Source: Boesenbergia rotunda (taxonomy: Eukaryota > Streptophyta > Magnoliopsida > Zingiberales > Zingiberaceae). Taken from it: a stretch of DNA of 64,000 nucleotides. Below are positions 22,643 through 34,585 of the stretch, one piece after another. The position numbers were made by a program, and so were the translations under genes. The notes beneath the pieces were generated by a model that was given only the letters and a program-made list of their open reading frames with translations, did no database searches and was not told where the DNA came from. Location of the stretch: contig JAGFNQ010000886.1 of NCBI GenBank assembly GCA_024364735.1, forward strand, positions 281,995-345,994, written 5' to 3'. Position 1 is the stretch's first letter; the number at the start of each line of letters is the position of its first letter.

Positions 22643-24274
22643 CTAAATTTTTGATCCACAAGCATCATTTAAAAATTTCTTTGGTACCCACTCCTTCTTG
22701 ATGTTTCCCTTAGCCCCTTGTCTCCTAGATGCACCATTCCTACCCATAAGTGAGACAAAGGCCACTTCCTTGGTCTTTGGCCTATATCCTAACTCGGTGT
22801 TGTTATAGATGGCTCTTTGACTGTTTATTATCATGTCAAGGTTACTAGAGCCGACTTGAAACTTTCTAAGTGCCTCGGTTAGGTCTTCTATCTTTTTCCT
22901 TAGTTCCTTATTTTCATTTTCAAAGCATGTATCATGTGACATGGTAGAACAAGCATGCAAATCATCCTTAAGTTTTGTAGATTCTACTCTAAGCATGGCA
23001 ATTTCATCTTTTAAATCCTTAATTTTTCTTCTAGCTCTAGCTAAATCCATATTCGTACTAGAAATTATCTTAACCAAAGTAGAAGAGGGTAAGCTATATA
23101 CCTCACTTACCAACGCCTCAGATTCGGATGATGATGATGATGAGCGGCTTTCTTCTTCACTACTTGAGCTTCTCTCATCATCGGATGACTATGAATGGTC
23201 CACTAACATAAGCGCAAAGTGGGGCACGCGCTCCTCTTCCTCCTCCGAGGATGATGGATCATCCCAAGTCGCCTTGAGATTGGTGGCACTCTTCTCCTTT
23301 CCCTTTGACCTCTTCTTGTCACCTCTCTTCTTCTCCTCCTTCTTTTCTTCCCTTCTCTTTAATTGGGAGCACTCATTCTTCATGTGCCCCTTTTGGTGAC
23401 AGTTGTAGCATATTATGTCTTTTTCTTTGCCCTTGCCCTTTGATTCTTTCCTAGCATAAGACTTGTTAGAAAAACTTTTAAATGCCCTACGTATTTTTCT
23501 TACCATGAAGGCCTCTTGGTCGCTATCCATAGAGGCACTAGACTCCTCTGAGTCGGATGAAGAGGAGTAGACCACCTTCTTCTTCTCCTTCTTCTTCGTT
23601 TTCTCCTTCTCTGCAACGAACGCTATACCTTTCTCTTTAGAAGAAACATTAGCTTGCTCATGCAATTCAAACTCACAAAATAAATCATCTAATTTTACTA
23701 TTGAAAGATCCCTTGATACTTTGTAGGCATCAACCATTGATGCCCACAAGGTTGTTCTCAGGAAAGATTGTAGAACGTACCTTACGAGATCTCGATTTTC
23801 AACTTTCTCTCCAATCACATGGAGTTCATTGATGATCTCCTTTACCCTACCATGCAACTGGCTCACGGTCTCGTTGGTCTTCATGGACAAGGATTGGAGT
23901 TGGGCAACAAGTAGATCCTTCTTTGCCTGTCTTGACTCATTGGACCCTTCATTGAGTTCAACGAGTTTCTCCCATAATTCTTTGGCGCTCTTGAACAACC
24001 CCACCTTGTTGAGTTGTTCCTTGGACAACCCACATTGTAATGTGGTGGTGGCCTTGGCATTTTATTGCGCCCTCTTCATGACATCCTTCGGCCAAGATCT
24101 CATTGGCAGTGGCTCTCCTCTTTCGTCGACGGGTGCATCAAATCCATCTACAACACTAATCCAGTTTTCAATGTCATTCATTAAATAGTACTACATTCTA
24201 CCTTTCCAGTATGCGAAGTCATTCTTGTCGAAGAATGGAGGCCTTGCAGTGCTGTAACCCTCTTGGAACGCCAT
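22643..24274 (-). pseudogene. gag: Sirevirus A gag
   Basis: The ATG at 24274 opens 'MAFQEGYSTARPPFFDKNDF', the typical Sirevirus gag start. One frame then runs to 22643, about 540 codons, with in-frame stops near 24187, 24064 and 23191. It contains the UBN2-type capsid region (about 24020-23650), Lys/Glu and Ser-rich linkers, an intact CCHC knuckle 'CYNCHQKGHMKNEC' (about 23410-23370), acidic Ser runs (about 23250 and 23150) and a predicted coiled coil 'LARARRKIKDLKDEIAMLR' (about 23050-22990). 'WVPKKFLNDA' sits at the C-terminus near 22690. Such long gag proteins with a coiled-coil extension are characteristic of Sireviruses. Confidence 0.88.
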
Positions 24275-24318
24275 TTTCTTCTACTCCGGTCGACGGTGAG
24301 TTCTCCCGAAGCGAACCG

Positions 24319-24330
24319 GCTCTGATACCA
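24319..24330 (-). other. Primer-binding site of Sirevirus A
   Basis: The minus strand reads TGGTATCAGAGC, a perfect initiator tRNA-Met site, two bases from the LTR. Confidence 0.92.
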
Positions 24331-24332
24331 AT

Positions 24333-25259
24333 TGATAGATCGCTTGCGTTTGCTAGAGGGGGGGATGAATAGCACTTTGTCGAATTCTCTACAAAATTGT
24401 TAGAGCAATACAAAAATATAATGAAAAGCAATAAGAACAACGCTAACACGAGGATTTACTTGGTATCCACCCGAACGGGTGACTAATCCAAGGATCCACA
24501 CGAGTACTCCGCCTCCACTATGAAAAGTCTCCTTCAAGGTGGAGAAACCTTTACAAAAGCGTCTTCTTCCTCTTTACAGAATGCAATGAAGAGCGAGAGG
24601 AAGATCTGAAAACTAGTCGTACGAACAACACTTCGTTACAGTAAAAAATCGTACCGTTCACGTGCTGAAAAGTCCTCTTTTTATAAGAGAACAAGAGAAC
24701 TTCGTAAGTTGTCCAGACCCACACCAGTCGCTGCCCCTGGGGCAGTCGACTGGTCTAGCAATAAATGCCAGCTAACGGCTAGTTTTGGGGAGTGACCAAT
24801 CGACTGCTCCTGGGGCAGTCGACTGGTCCGAGGCTGAAAACTCTCTGTGAGTTTTGGTAGTAGACTACTCTTCGGGCCAGTCGATTGTCCAGCCTCTAAA
24901 CTCACTTACAATCCCTCAAAACACTCTCCTTCACGTATGCCTTCAGCTATGCTCCCTTGGCTCGCCCCTTGAAGTCTTCTTCCTCTGGCTATCGTCCCTC
25001 AGATGCGCATACAAGCCTTCCTTGGCTTGCCTCCATGCCACTCTTCACGTGGGCCCTTGAAGTCCACTTCCCGGCTTGCCCTTGGAGCTCTCCTCCCTCA
25101 GCTCTCGTCCCTCGGATATGTTTTCCAAGTGTGATTCTCCAAGTCCTGCAAACTCAATCACACATCTTAAATACAACACAACACCCTAACCTTAAACTTA
25201 TTGGCACACACATCAAAACCATGATCTTCCCGATCATTCTTGGGTTGATTGCCTCAACA
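24333..25259 (-). repeat. 5' LTR of Sirevirus A
   Basis: The 927-bp LTR reads TGTTGAGGCAATC (25259) to CGATCTATCA (24333) on the minus strand. A TATAAAAAG box lies at about 24675-24683 on the minus strand. Two GTCGACTG/GGGGCAG palindromes are at about 24724-24752 and 24799-24828; the first has lost two bases of its left arm. Its right edge starts the post-gag region of element E. Confidence 0.88.
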
Positions 25260-26733
25260 ACTCATTCCTAGGAAATCTTATTAACTACAAGGATATTTCC
25301 CTAAGTGCCCTGAAAATTTTTCAAACTCAAGTAAATATTAATTATCAAGTGATTTTAAAAAAATAAGTTTTTGAAAGTGATTTTTACTAAAATGAGTTTA
25401 AAATGATAGTAATTTGAAAGATAAAATACTTAGTTTCAAAAGATTTTGAAAATACAGTGTATGAAAATATATTATTTTGAAATGTTCAATAATTCTTTTA
25501 ATTTGACCTCCCCCTAAACTTGACACAGTCCTCGGAAGTTTGTTGACTACAAGTACTCTTCCTCTGAGTCATTAGGGTTTGGTTCAGACCAAAAGAATTT
25601 TCAAAAACTAATTGTCAAAAAAAAATCGAAAAACCATTGTCAGAAAGTTTTCTTTTTGACTTAGACTCCCCCTAAATTTGACACATCCTAGGAGTCCTTG
25701 TAGATTATGAAGAAGACTTCCTCTATGTCATTAGGGTTTATCAAAATTAAAAGAACAATTTTGAATGACCTTTTGAGTATGATAATTTTCAAGGCGATAA
25801 TTTTTGAAAACACAATTTGGAATGATAGCACAGTTTTCAAAAAACGTTTTGAAATGATGATAACTGCTCAAAGAGATAGTGATATAACAAGGTTTTTGAA
25901 CCAATTTTTGAAAACCTTATTTTGAGATGATAATAAGTTTTAGAGCATAAGGTTTTTAAAAAATCTGAATTTTTTGAAAAAAAAAACTCCCCCTGTATCC
26001 GACACCGTCTGACTCTATCTAAGTGTCTTAAGGGACTTCAGTGTTGACTAGGTTTGACTGTGTTGACAAGGTTTGACCAATCAATAATTGACCCAATCAG
26101 GTCCTAGGTCTTTGTATAATTCAATCAAGACTTAGTTTGATGAGTTAATTGAAGTGAAATATTGAAACAAATAAAACAATGTAAGATTAGCTTTTAAACA
26201 TCAATGAACCCAATAATGTTTTGGAAAAAAGATGTTAACCAGGAAGCATATTATAGAATCAAAAACTGCAAGATTAACTTTGACACGGGTATCCAAGATT
26301 TAGTTAAAATTTGTGTTAGATTCAAATTTATCAAATAGTAAATTGAATTTAAATTTTGAAATTTGGCTTCCAGGTCTTGGCGAGGCACAGAGGCCTTCTT
26401 TGGCCGTAGCCTTATTGGAGCAACAACCCTTTCCTTGACAAAGCCTTTTATCAAAATTTCATTTTCAAATTTCTTCTTGAAAAGTTTTGGTCTAACTAGT
26501 TTGGGTCTTGGATCGGTAGCTTCGGTTAGTTCCACCAGACTAAACAAACCGAGTAGGGTACGCCTTACCCTACTTGACCTTATTAGAAAGGTTTCCCTAA
26601 CGTACTATCATCTCACCTTCACCTAATACTATGTTGTTCAAATTTCAAATAAACCATTTGTCCTTAAACTATTCCTAAGTCTAAGCATAATGAAATTGCA
26701 AAAACAATAAACAAGCAAACACAAAAAAATGAT
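25260..26733 (-). other. Post-gag noncoding region of element E with PPT-like repeats
   Basis: PPT-like runs (plus strand CTCCCCCT) occur near 25506-25518, 25664-25676 and 25986-25996, each beside related text (CCTAGGAGTCCTTGTAG, AGTCATTAGGGTTT). This repeated-PPT layout matches the region before the 3' LTR in elements A and D. One frame at 26251-26547 shares the gag frame but has no motif I recognise; it could be a remnant of a pol or gag tail. The rest is AT-rich and noncoding. Confidence 0.5.
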
Positions 26734-27876
26734 CTAAGTTACATTATAATTGGAATAATACTCTGGTTTTTTAAAATAAGCAAGGTTGTGAATTAAGTTT
26801 TCTAGCATATTAACCTTAACTTTCAGAGTCTTATTTTCTTGTTCTAACTTTCTTAAATTTGCCTTAATTAATTTATATGAGTCAATCACGTTGTTTGAAG
26901 TAAATATTAGATTTTCAAATATTGTAAATTTACCTTTCTCGATTGTTTGTCCAGTACTCTTGAGGGTTCCAATTGTTGCAAATGGCGAAGGTCGACTCTT
27001 GCGAGTGGGGCACTTATTCTTGTAATGTCTTATTTCGCTGCACTCAAAACATATTATGTGATTTTTACATTTTGGATTTACCATATTACCGTTTGATTCC
27101 TAGTTGGGAATCTCCCCCTTGATTTTAGCCATCTTTCTTTTCTGTTTCTTCAGCATCTTGTAGTGGTCACGAGCCAATCGAACCAGGTTGGGTCGATCTC
27201 CTTCACTGTTTTCTGATTCCGAGTCTGAATCGGACACGGGTACTGGTTGAAGCTTCTTCTTTGGTGGTTGTCTTGGAGTTTTCCCTGCAATAGAACTTAT
27301 ACCTTCCTCGACCATTACAGTATTAGTTTGATTATTTAATTGTAATACTGAAAAAGATTTGAAATTGGTTACCGTTTTTGTCTCAGTCAATTCGTCTTCT
27401 GACTCTGGCTCGATTTCGTAGTCAGGTACGGATTCTATCTCATCTTCTGATCCGGAGTCAATTTCGAAGTCAGGTGCCAATTCTATCTCGGCTATTTGAG
27501 CTTGAGCCGAGAATGCAAAATAACTTACCTGATCTTCTTCTTTATCTGAGTTCTCTTGATGAAGGTTGATCAATTTTTCCCAAATTTCTCTAGTACATCT
27601 GAATGGACCTACTAGTTCGAGTTGTTCCTTAGTTAGGTCACATTGTAGGATTGCAGTTGCCCTTACATCGTTCTCTATTTGGTTGAGGGTTTGTTTATCC
27701 AGTTGGTCCCACTCGATTGATAACTCATCTTCTACGGGAAAAGAGAATCCCGTTTGGATGATCATCCATATGTTCATGTGAGCCTTCAGATGGGATTCCA
27801 TTTGACTTCTCTAAGGATTGAAATTTACGGCAGAGAAGAGCGGTGCATGGGTATTGTTCCATTCTTGGTTGGCCAT
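26734..27876 (-). pseudogene. gag: Gag of element E
   Basis: The ATG at 27876 begins 'MANQEWNNTHAPLFSAVNF'. One frame then runs to the stop at 26734 (about 380 codons), broken by stops near 27811 and 27102. It contains the capsid-type stretch 'CDLTKEQLELVGPFRCTREI' (about 27640-27580) and an acidic tandem stretch of 'DFEIDSGSEDE'/'DYEIEPESEDE' (about 27470-27400). A CCHC knuckle 'CFECSEIRHYKNKC' (about 27060-27010) and a predicted coiled-coil tail follow. The knuckle has CX2CX4HX4C spacing, with Arg in place of the usual Gly before His. Confidence 0.78.
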
Positions 27877-28081
27877 TTGATTAAACTTAAAAGGAAAAAA
27901 AAAACCCGCTCCAAGACTGAGTCTTGGATTAGTAGGGCGGGAAGAATATTAATAACGAAAAGAATCGAGTGGTGTTGCACCAACCTCGATTAACGAGAAA
28001 GATTCGAGCGAAAAAAATTGAAATTCGAAAATCCGAAAAAAAATTTCTCAAACTGGTGGTTGCACCAAGTTTGAGCCACCC

Positions 28082-28093
28082 ACTCTGATACCA
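28082..28093 (-). other. Primer-binding site of element E
   Basis: The minus strand reads TGGTATCAGAGT, two bases from the LTR edge, matching initiator tRNA-Met with the last base changed. Confidence 0.85.
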
Positions 28094-28095
28094 CT

Positions 28096-31000
28096 TGTGG
28101 GATCGGATTGAATCGATAGAGGGGGGGTGAATATCAATCGTTAAATTTTTGAAAATAAAGAGAGTAATTGCGTAGCGGAAAAAGCAAAAACAATCGCTAA
28201 CACTTTTTGTTTTTACTTGGTTCGGAGTCGCAGTCGGCTTCGACTCCAAGGCTCACGGTCCTTGACCGTGTACGATGGGCAATTCTATATTCTCATAAAA
28301 GTGATTACAAATTGAGTACAAATATAGAATCTAAAAGAATTACATCACTTAAAAAATTGAACTTTTACCGACGACCGGAGAAGTTGGAAGTTTGGAGCAG
28401 CGGATCGTCGTTGGCGCTTAAGTCGCGAGTACGGAGCTTGTCGGAGCAAAGCGCTTGAACAAAAGTGTTGAAAGCAATTGATATGGAAGCCTTGGGGGTG
28501 AACCCCCCTTTTATAGTGTTAACAGGGGCGCCTGTGTTGAGGGGGGCGCCTGACATGTGGCCTGTCCTGCGAGAACTCCAATCTGGAGACTTGGCCAGCG
28601 CTTATCCCCTCAACCAGGGTGCCTGAGTTAACTGGGGCGCCTGTGTTAACACACGCCTCAATGACTTGGTCCTGAGGCTTGCGTGGCAGTTTTCTTCGAA
28701 TGGCTGAAATCCCTCTTTGGCTGGGGCGCCTGTCTCAACACAGGCGCCTAGCACAGTAAGGGGCCTCACTCTATTGTAGCGCTTGAATGCAAAAACCTTC
28801 ATTCCTTCGTTCCTACAATCAGGGTTAGTTCCAAAACACAAGAAGCAAATAAATGATAAGATTAAATCATGTTTTACAGCCTGAGTTGTCTTGGTTCTGA
28901 CTTTGGGCTTCCCAAATGAAACCCTAGGTCGAACCGACGCCTAATGCTCCCTTCTACGGGGAACATGTTGGGACCGGGTGCATGTTGACATGGATGTGGG
29001 TTCGTAATTTTAAAATTAATTACGTGTAGCGGAAGATTTAGCATAAATAATTTCTCAAATTATTTAACCACACATCTAAGCATGCAGCCTTATGTTGTGT
29101 AGACATGATCATATATTTAAAATTTTACAGAAACGTAAACTAATTTACTTGTTACCTCACGTAACTCGAAGAAAGGGACGAGATTCAACCGTAAGCGTCC
29201 CTCGAAAGCTCCGCCTCTATTCGCGTCCACGCCGAGTTTTCTTCAGGATGACTTCGGAAAGCCACGAGTTTCGTGCCGACAAGAACTACTAGATTCTCCA
29301 AAGGTACGACAAGAATACCAAGAGAGAGATGGGAAGACTAACCACCAAACGAAGAACGGAATCAAGATTCTGGGAGGAAGGAAGGAGTTGCACCCGCTTC
29401 TTCTTCTTCTTCGGCAGCTGCTTGGTGGTGGCTGAAGCTCACGGCAAAAGGGGTTCTCCTTTTAGGGCCGGCGGCACTAGAGGAGGGAGAGAGAGAGAGG
29501 GCTTAATTCTAGATCTCTTAGATTAAAATTCAAGCCTTGCCTTGGTTCCTTTATATAGTAGCCTCTCAACCGCCAAGTCTCATTTTTATGGAATAAATTT
29601 TCATAAGAAATTTATCATATAAATTTTTCTATGATTTATTCCATCATGCCAAGTTTTTATCATAATTTAATTTATAATAAAAACAACAATGTCTCCCTTT
29701 TCTTATGGAATAAATTTTCACAAGAAATTTATTATATAAATTTTTCTTATCATGGAAAAATCAATTCATAATTGATTTTATAAAATAAAATAAACTATTC
29801 AAAGTTTATTTTAATTTCCATGAAAATAATAAACCAAACCTCGGTTTATAAAATTTAAATTATCCACAATTTTATAAAACAAACCACACTTGGTTTATTT
29901 TATAACTTGAACCAAACAATTTGGTTCTCCCTTTTAATGTGGTCGGCCAAACAAAGAGGGTAGGGACCCTCTTTGGCCGGCCAAACCCAAGCTAAGATCA
30001 TATGAATTAAACTCATTTAATTCGTCCAATAAGCCTTCAAAAGACTTAGCCATTTTATGCTTCCGATGCGTCTCTGAAAAATTCATATTCGACTTATCTC
30101 TCTTGATCGGAAAATCCAATTTTCAACTCGTTTTAAATCCCTCGGATTACTTGTAGTGCGTGTGACTAAATAGGCTTTCGATTTATGTTGGCCATCTATA
30201 ATTAACCAATTATAGAACGATCATGAGTGGCACCTAGTAGTACATCATGATCCCCAATTAATCGAAAGATCAACGGTTGACCTCAGAAATAATTCTGAAA
30301 CCCTTCAGCAGCTATAATGAATCGTGCCCCATTCCCTTCACCATCTTATACCCACTTGGTTCAAGACATAGTCTATGTGTGTCAGTCCCCACTAGGCTGA
30401 CTACGTCACACCTAGCCTAAGTAACGTTTCCTCGTCCTATGGATTCTAATTACTCTCATGTATTTAAGAGATTCATACTCTGAACATGTCATGCTCTTGC
30501 CAGAGGCTTCGAGTAACAATCCGACGATAGGCTTCGGGTATACATCTCCTCGCAAGGAGTGGTGAATCCTTTGTAGGTTGTTCAAACATCTTCGGGCACT
30601 TCGGCTTATACCCAATTATCCTGGGTCCACACCTCCTTGGAGATGCTTGCATAAGATGTCAATGTATAAATCTCTATGACCAAGATGACTTGAACACCGC
30701 AAGTCAAAGGAACATCGCACTTAAGCTGCAGTAAGAACTTCACTGACATGTCTATATGTAGACTACCATATGAAGTTTTACAGCTAGTCACTCCAATGAA
30801 CTAGTTCCCTTAACTAGCATTCATGTTTATCTCCGGACATCCCAAGGTCACCAGCCAGTGAGAATCGGCTGATTAGAGAATAACCCATGCTAGTCTCAAC
30901 AGAATTGACAGTGTCCGTATCTATCAATTCATCGACTAGGGGCAATTTCAATACTTCACAATTACACATGTAGAGATAATCACTAGTTGTGAATTCATCA

Positions 31001-31498
31001 CAAATTCTCTCATGCTGTGAATTGTATTGTGGACATTCAGTAAATGAGTTTATAATCTCAATCAAATACACAGGCATGTATACTCAAATAGTGAATATTC
31101 ATTTATTAAAATAAATGATTACAATCATAAGGCGATTGCCTTAGGACACTTCTCTCATATTTCTAACAGAACACACCCTCACCTACTCCTCTCGGGAGAA
31201 TTTACCTGTTTCCCAATCGGCTCCTCCGGTTGGACTTTTGCCCAATATCCTGGATCAGGTCTTAGTGCCCAGCTTTACTCACCAGGCCTTCGGTGCCTAG
31301 CCTTCGGCCAGGACTTAGTGCCCAGCTTTACTCACCAGGTCTTCGGTGCCCAGCCCTCGGCCAGGACTTAGTGCCTAGTGTACCTAGGACTTTTCCTGCA
31401 CACTTAATTAGCATTGTTAGATCACAACACACCTTAACTTCTGAACCCTTTGCCATTATCAAAACACAGGTTTGACTTTGGTGCTTCCGACACCAACA
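28096..31498 (-). repeat. 5' LTR of element E (split by a solo LTR)
   Basis: Without the nested LTR and its duplicated target it is about 1.2 kb. It resembles the solo LTR at 31761-33138, for example in TAGAGGGGGGTGAATATCA and the GGTTCGGAGTC segment. GGCGCC-containing palindromes lie at 28508-28560, 28636-28658 (core TGTGTTAACACA) and 28725-28748 (GGCGCCTGT ... ACAGGCGCC). A 62-bp repeat with CTTCGGTGCC occurs twice at about 31260-31375. Confidence 0.8.
28966..31168 (-). mobile_element. Solo LTR of the Angela-like family
   Basis: The sequence is the reverse complement of the Angela-like LTR, 2,203 bp, with TGTTGGGACC at one edge and CTAACA at the other. GAACA flanks it on both sides (28961-28965; 31169-31173). 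The uninterrupted site survives in the related solo LTR near 32690. It is more diverged from 7496-9726 than that element's two LTRs are from each other. Solo LTRs arise by recombination between an element's two LTRs. Confidence 0.93.
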
Positions 31499-33399
31499 AT
31501 AGGTCTCTCCTCCCCCTCAATCCTTGAAGTTGAAACTTCTTCTTCTTCCCTTGATGAAGTAGATGGTCTTTCACTTGATTGTGTCTCTTCACTTGATGAG
31601 GTTGACAATTTTTTTTCCTCTTGGCCTTCTTGGATCGTTGAACTTATATCTTTGTACTCTTCCACTATTTGAGCTTGTGTAGGGTTCTCATGACATTCTT
31701 CTATCTTTTTCCATAACTCATATGCATTGTTATACTCACCTACACCACCCAACACATTATTGTTGGATTGAGAACACCGATAGAGGGGGGTGAATATCAG
31801 AAATCGTTCTTTTTTGGAAAATTAAGAGCAAGTGCACAGCGGAAATAAAAATAATCACAGAGACGCAGTCGTTTTTACTTGGTTCGGAGCCTGTGTCGAC
31901 TCCTACTCCAAGGCCCACGGTCGTTGACCGTTTACATTGGGCAATTCTATATTAGGCGCAAAATAGTTTATAGAAGATTACAAATTAAGTATAGTAAACT
32001 TTTAAATAGCTCTTTTTACTGACGTCCGGAGTAGATTGACTATTTCGGGGCAGCATGACGTCGTCGGCTCGAGTTGGAGGGATTCCGGAGCAAGGCGCGA
32101 GAGCAGAAGAGCTTTGAGGCGTTGAGAGAATTGATGCCTTGAAGCCTTGGTCGAAGGCCCTTTATATAGGGCCTGGGGGCGCCCGGGATGTCGAGGGCGC
32201 CCCCCCCCCCCACGTGGCCTTTGATCCGCCAAAGTCTCGGTCGCGTCTGATCCTCTGGATCCGCTTTGACCGGGGCGCCCGGAGCGCTCGGGGCGCCCGG
32301 ATTGACCGGGTCAAAGTTCTATCTCCTTGGCTTCGAGGGGTTCTGGTTCGAGGGTTGCGCATGGGGGCGCCCACAGCGCAGGGGGCGCCCGGGAGCACGG
32401 GGGCGCCCGCAGGTTGTACTGTCGAAGCGCGCTTCTTGTTTGTGTGTTTTGTGTTCACCTTGGGGGTGCCCGGGACACTCCGGGCGCCTTGGTCAGCTGT
32501 TGCCTCACTCCTTTGAGGCTCTCTGAGCTGCAGACACTCGTTCCTTCGGTCCTGCATCCAGGGTTAGTCCAAAAACACAACAAGACATTAATTGGTTAGT
32601 TTATACAGCCTTAGCTGTCTTGGTTCTGACTTTGGTCTCCAAAATGGAGCCCTAGGTCGAACCAACATCTATTGTTCCCTCGACGGGGAACGCGTCCTCA
32701 CCTACTCCTCTCGGGAGAATTTACCTGATGCCAACCGTTCCTCTGGTTGGACTTTTGACTGACGGTCCTTTGTCAGGTCTTGGATGCCGAGCTGCCCTTC
32801 GCTCGATGCCTAGCATTCGTTCGCTAGGGCTTTAGTCCCAAGCTGTCCTTCGCCTGGCGCCTAGCAGTCCTTCGCTAGGGCTTGGATACTGGCAGTCCTT
32901 CGCCAGTTGCCTAGCAGTCCTTCGCTAGGGCTTGGATACTGGCAGTCCTTCGCCAGTTGCCTAGCAGTCCTTCGCTAGGGCTTGGATACTAGCAGTCCTT
33001 CGCCAGGTGCCTAGCAGTCCTTCGCTAGGGCTTTGTCTCTGCACACTTGAGTAACATTGTTAGATCACAAACAAACTTAACTTTGAATCCTTTGCCAATA
33101 TCAAAACAAGGTTCGATATGGTGCTTCCTGCACCAACAATTATTAGGCAAAATATTAACTAATATATCAATTACCTTCTTATTTGCCCTAGATTATGCTT
33201 GTTGCTCCTTAGTCCAATATCTAGGTCGGAGTCTCTTTCCATGCTTGTCTCTTGGAGTCTCAAATGATTCTTCTAGCACCACCATGCACTCTCAATCCAT
33301 TCCAAGCCAAGTCTTCATTCTTGTCTTCCAATAGGCAAAATCTTCATGATTGTAAGATGGTGGAATGTTAATGTCCTCCCCCAACTTGTCTTCCATCAT
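31499..33399 (-). pseudogene. gag: Gag N-terminal part of element B
   Basis: Reading starts at ATG 33399 or 33396 ('MEDKLGEDINIPPSYNHEDF'), with the Sirevirus-like 'FAYWKTRMKTWLGMD' and then stops near 33290 and 33200. After the solo LTR (31761-33138) the frame resumes with 'AYELWKKIEECHENPTQAQI' and a Ser/Glu-rich linker until element E begins. No zinc knuckle is present because the rest is off-window. Confidence 0.78.
31761..33138 (-). mobile_element. Solo Sirevirus-type LTR
   Basis: On the plus strand it runs TGTTGGATTG to GCACCAACA, 1,378 bp, flanked by ATTAT on both sides (31756-31760; 33139-33143). Similarity to element E's LTR and an orientation-matched TATATAAAGG (minus strand, about 32160-32169) support minus orientation. 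It has many GGGCGCCC motifs (32170-32490), which explain the long GC-rich open frames there, and four tandem copies of about 50 bp with GGCAGTCCTTCGCCAG (32820-33035). Confidence 0.9.
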
Positions 33400-33454
33400 T
33401 CTTCTCCTCTAGCTTGTGCTCTTTTGGCGGTTATTCCAACAAGAGCGAACATTG

Positions 33455-33466
33455 GCTCTGATACTA
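33455..33466 (-). other. Mutated primer-binding site of element B
   Basis: The minus strand reads TAGTATCAGAGC, one change from the initiator tRNA-Met site, two bases from the LTR. Confidence 0.8.
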
Positions 33467-33468
33467 CT

Positions 33469-34585
33469 TGTTAGATCGTGACAAGCAAGCTAGAGGGGGT
33501 GAATAACGTCTTTCGATCTTTCTACCTACAACGTTAGCAAGCGCAAGCGGAAATCTAATAAAACAAATGACAACAATGGTAACGCCACCTGATTTACGTG
33601 GTTCGGAGATGATACTCCTACTCTATAGTAGCCCATAAGGTGGGCGATCCCTAATCCGTCGGTGGATGATTCCCCGAAGCACCTCCAGCTAGATCCTGTA
33701 GCTCCTTGTGGGTGGAGAAATCTCTCCACAACCTCTGGACACTATCCGAGCAAAGAAGGCTACTAACAAGCTTTGACTAAGCAAGTTTCGCTGAGGAAGA
33801 ATAACCCTAAACGAGCTCCCTTAAATAGAGCTCGAGCTTAAATATGACCGTTACCAGTCGACTACCCCTGGGGCAGTCAACTGGCCTCACTTGAATTTGA
33901 ATTTCAAGCCTGACCTTTCGAATTCCTGCCACACCAGTCGACTGCCCCTGGGGCAGTCGACTGGTCCTTCCCTAAGTCTAGGATTAGCCTTCCCGAGTAC
34001 ATTTCTCTCTACACTCGAACCCTCCCGGCTTAGCTCTCGAGTACAATCACTCAACACTCGGACCCTCACGACCTGGTTGACTCTTCAAACAGCAGTCTCG
34101 ATCTGTTGCTTTCACGCCTTCTTCATCTTCGGCTCCCATCCCACGGATGCGCACGCAAGCCCTCGGCTTGCCTCCATGCCACCCTTCACGCATGCCTCAA
34201 AGTCCGCGTCCCTCGGCTCATCGTCTCTGTTCAGCAGCCTCGATCTGTCACCTTCAAGCCCTCTTCAACTTTGGCCCTCGTCCCTCGAATACGTACACTA
34301 GCCCCCGACTTGCCTCCATGCTATCCTTCACGTACGCCTCGAAGTCTGCTTCCTTCGACTCATCGTACCTGCTTTGTCCATGGTCCCTCAGATGTGTACG
34401 CAAGTCAATAGCTTGCCTCCATGCCACCCTACACCTGAAGTCATCCAACCAAGTCTATTTGTACCTGCAAACCTGCACACTCACATACACATATTAGAAC
34501 AAAATAACACCCTAACTTAACCATATTGACACACACATCAAAATCCATGATCCTACAGATCATACTTGGGTCGACTGCCTTAACA
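33469..34585 (-). repeat. 5' LTR of element B
   Basis: 1,117 bp, TGTTAAGGCAGTCGACCC (34585) to CGATCTAACA (33469) on the minus strand. A near-perfect palindrome lies at 33934-33964 (15-bp arms CCAGTCGACTGCCCC / GGGGCAGTCGACTGG, one-base spacer), with a degenerate copy at about 33855-33884. The family is related to Sirevirus A's LTR. Confidence 0.85.

Larger units (their letters stand above)
5290..25259 (-). mobile_element. Sirevirus-like copia element A (interrupted)
   Basis: Reading leftward from 25259 the order is 5' LTR (25259-24333), initiator-Met primer site (24330-24319), gag, protease, integrase, reverse transcriptase, RNase H, multiple polypurine tracts, and a 3' LTR fragment (5588-5290). 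This is the Ty1/copia domain order. A long gag with a coiled-coil C-terminus, repeated polypurine tracts before the 3' LTR and palindromes in the LTR are Sirevirus traits. Three insertions break it: the Athila-like element at 5289, the Angela-type element at 7496-17504 and the inverted-repeat array at 18130-21071. Without the two internal insertions it would be close to 7 kb. The base after 25259 begins a possible TSD (ACTCA) whose partner lies off-window. Confidence 0.85.
25260..31498 (-). mobile_element. Gag-only Sirevirus-like element E (interrupted)
   Basis: From 31498 leftward: 5' LTR with a nested solo LTR, primer site (28093-28082), gag (27876-26734), then noncoding sequence with PPT-like repeats, cut at 25260 by Sirevirus A. 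No protease, integrase or RT follows gag, so it is most simply a non-autonomous element. It lies inside the gag of element B (junction 31498/31499). Its 3' LTR would be beyond Sirevirus A and is not visible. Confidence 0.7.
31499..34585 (-). mobile_element. Sirevirus-like element B, 5' end
   Basis: Only the 5' LTR, primer site and the first part of gag are present; the rest was displaced by element E at 31499. It inserted into the 5' LTR of element C, whose sequence resumes at 34586 and can be compared with 55705 onward. A solo LTR splits its gag. Confidence 0.8.

Noticed and set aside
26251..26547. Open frame in line with element E's gag
   Set aside because: No motif recognised and 190 bp of stop-containing sequence separates it from gag; mentioned but not called a gene.
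32139..32599. Overlapping long GC-rich open frames on both strands
   Set aside because: They lie wholly in the GGGCGCCC palindromes of a solo LTR with both TSDs present; no domain or codon signal.
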